Below, piece after piece: positions 60,600 to 64,000 of a DNA stretch of 64,000 nucleotides. The translations under genes were made by a program, and so were the position numbers. Each line of letters starts with the position of its first letter. Position 1 is the stretch's first letter. Location: the NCBI RefSeq assembly GCF_004912275.1, contig NZ_STGY01000066.1:62001-126000 (forward strand). The letters are read 5' to 3'. The notes under the pieces were generated by a model. That model saw only the letters and a list, made by a program, of their open reading frames with translations. It was not told the DNA's origin and searched no databases. This DNA is from Glycomyces buryatensis (GTDB lineage: Bacteria > Actinomycetota > Actinomycetes > Mycobacteriales > Micromonosporaceae).

Positions 60600-62093
60600 G
60601 TGTCAACCTTTCCGCGACCCGATATGACCACGCCGTACGAGCTCACGGCGCTGGCGGACCTCATTCCCGCCGCAAAGGAAGCCGAGCTCGCCGTCACCGG
60701 CGTGAGCCTCGCCGCGAACCTGGTCGAACCCGGCGATCTGTTCGCCGCACTGCCCGGCGCCAACCGCCACGGCGCCGAGTTCACCGCCCAGGCCGTCGAG
60801 CGCGGCGCGGTCTGCGTCCTCACCGACGCCCGCGGCGCAGAGCTGGCAGGAGACCTGCTCCCCGTCTTCGTCGTGGACGACCCGCGCGCGCTCACCGGCG
60901 AGATCGCCGCCCGCGTCTGGGGCCGCCCGTCCGAGCACCTGAATCTCCTCGGCATCACCGGCACCAACGGCAAGACCTCCACCGCCTACCTGGTCGAGGC
61001 CGGCCTGGCCCACGCCGGGCGCATGACCGGCATCATCGGCACCGTCGAGACCCGCATCGCGAACCAGGTCCTCAAGTCCGAGCGCACCACCCCCGAGGCG
61101 CCCGAACTCCAGGCGCTCCTGGCGCTCGCGGTCGAGCGCGGGGTCACCGACGTGGTCATGGAGGTCTCCAGCCACGCCCTCGCCCTCGGAAGGGTCGCCG
61201 GGAGCCGCTTCCGCGCCGCCGGTTACACCATGTTCGGCACCGACCACCTCGACTTCCACGCCGACCTGGACGACTACTTCAACGCCAAGGCCAAGCTGTT
61301 CGACGGCCGCGCGGAGACCGAGATCCTCAACGCCGACGATGAACGCGTCGTCACCCTCGCCCACGAGGGGACCCTCACCTACTCTCTGCGCGACGCCGAG
61401 GCCGACTACTTCGCCTCCGGTCTCACCACCGACGGCTTCACGCAGACCTTCCACCTGAAGGGCCCCGCCGGGGAGGCCGACGGCCGCGTCAATATGCCCG
61501 GCCGCCACAACGTCGCCAACGCCGCCCTGGCCGCCGCGCTTCTCGAAGCCGCGGGGATCGACCTCGCCACCGCGCTCGACGGCATCGCCTCCTGCCGGGG
61601 CGTGCCCGGCCGCATGGAGCTGGTCTCCGGCGCCGGTCCGGTCCGCGGCGTGGTCGACTACGCCCACAAGCCCGAGGCGATCACCGCCGTGCTCGATTCG
61701 CTGCGCGAGTCCACGCCCGGCAAGGTGATCGCGATCCTCGGCGCCGGGGGCGACCGCGACCGCTCGAAACGCCCGCTCATGGGCGCCGCGGTGGGCCGCG
61801 GGGCGGACCTCGTCATCGTCACCGACGACAATCCGCGCACCGAGGACCCCGCGCGCATTCGCGACGAGGTGGCCGCCGCCGTCGGGGACGTACCCTGCCG
61901 TAATATTCCGGGGCGAGAGGTGGCCGTGCGCGAGGCCGTGAACCTGGCCGCGCCCGGGGACACCGTCGCCTTGCTCGGCAAGGGCCACGAGACGGTCATC
62001 GAGACCGCCGCGGGCCCAGTTGGAAGCGATGACCGCGTGCTGCTCGCCAGGGCGTTGCGCGAGGTCGGCTGGGTCGAGTCGGCCCCGGCATAG
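60600..62093 (+). CDS. murE: UDP-N-acetylmuramoyl-tripeptide synthetase (meso-DAP type)
   Basis: 497-residue Mur ligase that adds the third amino acid in peptidoglycan synthesis. The P-loop is GITGTNGKTSTAYLVE; the substrate and Mg region is EVSSHALALGRVAGSRF. The C-terminal DNPRTEDPARIRDEV contains the DNPR motif, which selects meso-diaminopimelate rather than lysine. KGHETVIE is the usual end motif. The GTG at 60600 starts it. FtsI and MraW are not upstream, so the usual dcw order is broken here. Confidence 0.97.
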   Translation: MSTFPRPDMTTPYELTALADLIPAAKEAELAVTGVSLAANLVEPGDLFAALPGANRHGAEFTAQAVERGAVCVLTDARGAELAGDLLPVFVVDDPRALTGEIAARVWGRPSEHLNLLGITGTNGKTSTAYLVEAGLAHAGRMTGIIGTVETRIANQVLKSERTTPEAPELQALLALAVERGVTDVVMEVSSHALALGRVAGSRFRAAGYTMFGTDHLDFHADLDDYFNAKAKLFDGRAETEILNADDERVVTLAHEGTLTYSLRDAEADYFASGLTTDGFTQTFHLKGPAGEADGRVNMPGRHNVANAALAAALLEAAGIDLATALDGIASCRGVPGRMELVSGAGPVRGVVDYAHKPEAITAVLDSLRESTPGKVIAILGAGGDRDRSKRPLMGAAVGRGADLVIVTDDNPRTEDPARIRDEVAAAVGDVPCRNIPGREVAVREAVNLAAPGDTVALLGKGHETVIETAAGPVGSDDRVLLARALREVGWVESAPA

Positions 62094-62186
62094 CGCCGCA
62101 ACCGGCACAGCGGCCGCCGCGTGGATACCTAAAGACACCGCAGTCACAACCTGCACTGCGTCAACCGAACAGGAGGAGATCGCCGA

Positions 62187-63569
62187 GTGATCCCCATGAG
62201 CCTGGCCGAGATCGCCCAAGCCGTCGAAGGCAGGTTGAGCGATTCGGCCGACCCCGAGGCGATCGTCACCGGCGGGATCGAGTTCGACTCCCGCAAGGCC
62301 GGCCCCGGCGGCCTTTTCCTGGCCATCCCCGGCGAGAAGGTCGACGGACACACGTTCGCCGCCAAGGCCGCAGCGCAGGGCGCCCTAGCGACCATCGCCA
62401 CGGAGCCGATCGACACCCCCGCGATCTATGTGGACAACGGCATCGACGCGCTCACGAGGCTCGCCAAGCATGTCGCCGCCGCCTCCGACGCGATCATCAT
62501 CGGCGTCACCGGCTCAAACGGCAAGACCTCCACGAAGGACATCATCGGGCAGGTGTGCGCCGACCTCGGCCCGACCGTCGCCACCGAGGGCAACTTCAAC
62601 AACGAACTGGGCCACCCCTACACCGTGTGCCGGGTCGAGCCGGACACCGAATACCTCGTCCTCGAACTCGCCGCGCGCGGGCTCGGGCACATCACGCAGC
62701 TGTGCGAGATCGCCCCGCCGAAGATTGGCGTGGTCCTCAATGTCGGCATCTCCCACCTCGACGGCTTCGGCGACATCGAGACCACCGCCAAGGCCAAGAG
62801 CGAACTTCCCCGCTACCTCAACCGGTACACCGGCGACGTCATCCTCAACGCCGACGACCCGCGGGTCAAGGCGATGGCGGAGGGCCTCCCCGACATCAAC
62901 GACCTGTACTTCGGCATCGACAGCGAGAACACCGATTTCTTCGCCGAGAACATCGACCCCGGCGACGGCCGCCACAGCTTCACCCTCTGGACTCCAGAGG
63001 GCTCGGCCCGGGTGAACCTCCAGTTCTGGGGCCGCCACCACGTCTACAACGCGCTCGCCGCGGCCGGCGTCGCCCGGCAGCTCGGCGCGAAACCCGACCA
63101 GATCGCCGCGAGCCTGTCCAAGGCCGGGCGCCGGTCCGAGCGCCGGATGGACGTCTTCACCCGCGCCGACGGAACCACCGTCATCGACGACTCCTACAAC
63201 GCCAACCCCGCCTCGATGGGTGCCGCCCTGCGCGCCCTGGGCCAGGTCCCGACCGAAGGGCGCCGCATCGCGGTCCTCGGGCTCATGGCCGACCTCGAAG
63301 AACAGAGCGAGTCCTGCCACCGCCGCGTCGGCGAGCAGGCCGCCGAAGCCGGAGTCGACGAGCTCATCGCCGTCGGCGACGGCACCCAGTACATCATTGA
63401 AGGCGCCGATGCCGTCGCCTCGACCACCCACGTACTCGATCAGCCCGCGGCGATCGAACTGCTGCGGCAGCGGCTGCGCCCCGGCGACACCGTCCTGGTG
63501 AAGGGCTCCCGGTACCGCACCTGGGACGTCGCCGATTTCCTGCGTCCCAAGGAGGACAAAGACCAGTGA
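62187..63569 (+). CDS. murF: UDP-N-acetylmuramoyl-tripeptide-D-alanyl-D-alanine ligase
   Basis: 460-residue Mur ligase adding D-Ala-D-Ala. It has VTGGIEFDSRKAGPGGLFLAIPGEKVDGH, the P-loop GVTGSNGKTSTKDI, VATEGNFNNELGHPYTVC, LELAARGLGHI and DDSYNANPASMGAALRAL. GGAGGAG lies about nine bases before the GTG at 62187; ATG 62196 is another choice. The stop overlaps mraY (GTGA). Confidence 0.97.
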   Translation: MIPMSLAEIAQAVEGRLSDSADPEAIVTGGIEFDSRKAGPGGLFLAIPGEKVDGHTFAAKAAAQGALATIATEPIDTPAIYVDNGIDALTRLAKHVAAASDAIIIGVTGSNGKTSTKDIIGQVCADLGPTVATEGNFNNELGHPYTVCRVEPDTEYLVLELAARGLGHITQLCEIAPPKIGVVLNVGISHLDGFGDIETTAKAKSELPRYLNRYTGDVILNADDPRVKAMAEGLPDINDLYFGIDSENTDFFAENIDPGDGRHSFTLWTPEGSARVNLQFWGRHHVYNALAAAGVARQLGAKPDQIAASLSKAGRRSERRMDVFTRADGTTVIDDSYNANPASMGAALRALGQVPTEGRRIAVLGLMADLEEQSESCHRRVGEQAAEAGVDELIAVGDGTQYIIEGADAVASTTHVLDQPAAIELLRQRLRPGDTVLVKGSRYRTWDVADFLRPKEDKDQ

Positions 63570-64000
63570 GAGCCGTAATCATCGCCGCGTTCGTGGCGTT
63601 CGCGCTCACCATGGCGCTCACCCCGCTCGCGGCGAGGCTGTTCCGCCGCTTGAAGGCCGGGCAGCCCATCCGCACCGACGGACCCCAGTCCCACTTGGCG
63701 AAGGCCGGCACCCCCACCATGGGCGGCGTCGTCTTCATCTTCACGACCGTCGTCGCCTACGTCGCCGGCCACCTGGTCCTCATGGCCCTGCCCGAGCAGG
63801 TGGACGGCGTCGTCCTCAACCGCCCGACCGGCTTCACCGCCACCGGCATATTCCTCATCGGACTGTTTGTCACCTGCGGCTTCGTCGGTTTCATCGACGA
63901 CTGGCTCAAGATCCGCAAGAAGCACTCCGGCGGCATCTCCGGCAAGGCCAAGGTCCTCGGACTCTCCATCGCGGCAACCATCTTCGGCATCGTCGCCGTC
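63566..64000 (+). CDS. mraY: Phospho-N-acetylmuramoyl-pentapeptide transferase, 3' end cut by window
   Basis: 145 residues are visible from the GTG at 63566. The protein begins with a hydrophobic helix (VIIAAFVAFALTMALTPLAARLFRRLKAGQPI), then QSHLAKAGTPTMGGVVFIFTTVVAYVAGHL, and FVGFIDDWLKIRKKHSGGISGKAKVLG, with the two catalytic aspartates of the DD motif. MraY makes lipid I from UDP-MurNAc-pentapeptide and undecaprenyl phosphate in the membrane. The remainder lies beyond the window. Confidence 0.95.
   Translation, partial: MRAVIIAAFVAFALTMALTPLAARLFRRLKAGQPIRTDGPQSHLAKAGTPTMGGVVFIFTTVVAYVAGHLVLMALPEQVDGVVLNRPTGFTATGIFLIGLFVTCGFVGFIDDWLKIRKKHSGGISGKAKVLGLSIAATIFGIVAV

Overview
The window is high-GC chromosomal DNA from an actinomycete. 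Many genes start with GTG or TTG and many stops overlap the next start by 4 bases (ATGA or GTGA). A GlnR-type box lies upstream of glnA, there is an ECF sigma factor of the ECF42 type next to a YCII/DGPF protein, and several regulators belong to actinobacterial families (XRE/DUF5753 plus DUF397). The core genes (fadD15-like ligase, PimB'-like mannosyltransferase, RNase AS, PlsC, class II DAHP synthase, glnA, murE-murF-mraY) also lie fairly near each other in mycobacteria and streptomycetes. I cannot name the genus; a Glycomyces-like relative is only a guess. No tRNA, rRNA, CRISPR array, transposase or integrase was seen.

Layout. 1-6.9 kb: a membrane-anchored binding protein cut by the window edge, an MBL hydrolase, an orphan ChvE-like sugar-binding lipoprotein, the YCII/ECF42 pair and an LPXTG-type surface protein. 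6.9-11.8 kb: azlCD, then a 3.8-kb island between two 101-bp direct repeats. The island holds DUF397, a 5'-truncated XRE gene, a truncated and frameshifted ATP-grasp (graspetide maturase) gene, an intact PIMT-like methyltransferase and a HemC-like protein translationally coupled to it. 11.8-22 kb: glnA with its GlnR box, RDD and NYN proteins, a PimB'-like glycosyltransferase reading antisense through a response regulator, a two-component pair, a FadD ligase and a ROK glucokinase. 22-28 kb: secreted polysaccharide block with two paralogous beta-helix proteins and a GH74-CBM2 xyloglucanase. 28-31.5 kb: a TIGR00300 (LOR/SDH) enzyme, a 167-bp nested palindromic element, an MFS transporter and a miniature TerC remnant.

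31.5-35.6 kb: tightly overlapped bioA-bioF-bioD and a beta-lactamase-like hydrolase. 35.5-40.3 kb: an HTH-only LysR protein divergent from a Tat-exported MBL protein across a perfect 16-bp palindrome, then a P450 and an FMO coupled to an alpha/beta-hydrolase-like protein without the nucleophile serine. 40.4-47.3 kb: esterase, PlsC, a Crp-family regulator whose 3' end has been tandemly copied, RNase AS, a phosphofructokinase with PPi-type residues and small unknown genes. 47.4-50.5 kb: a FolD lacking its cyclohydrolase lysine, coupled to an FchA-like cyclodeaminase/cyclohydrolase, and class II DAHP synthase. 50.5-60 kb: a C39/BtrH-like protein, an LLM oxidoreductase, an epimerase, an Rrf2 regulator divergent from a frameshifted RidA gene, a cupin, an acyltransferase-like protein, DUF3817, an L,D-transpeptidase and a coiled-coil M15-like protein. 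60-64 kb: a MarR regulator and murE-murF-mraY, the last cut by the window end.

The points most worth following are the repeat-flanked graspetide remnant with its HemC-like partner, the split of FolD chemistry between two coupled genes, the mini-TerC, the nested palindromic element, and several apparent single-base lesions (ATP-grasp, RidA, PimB' stop) that may be real decay or sequencing error.
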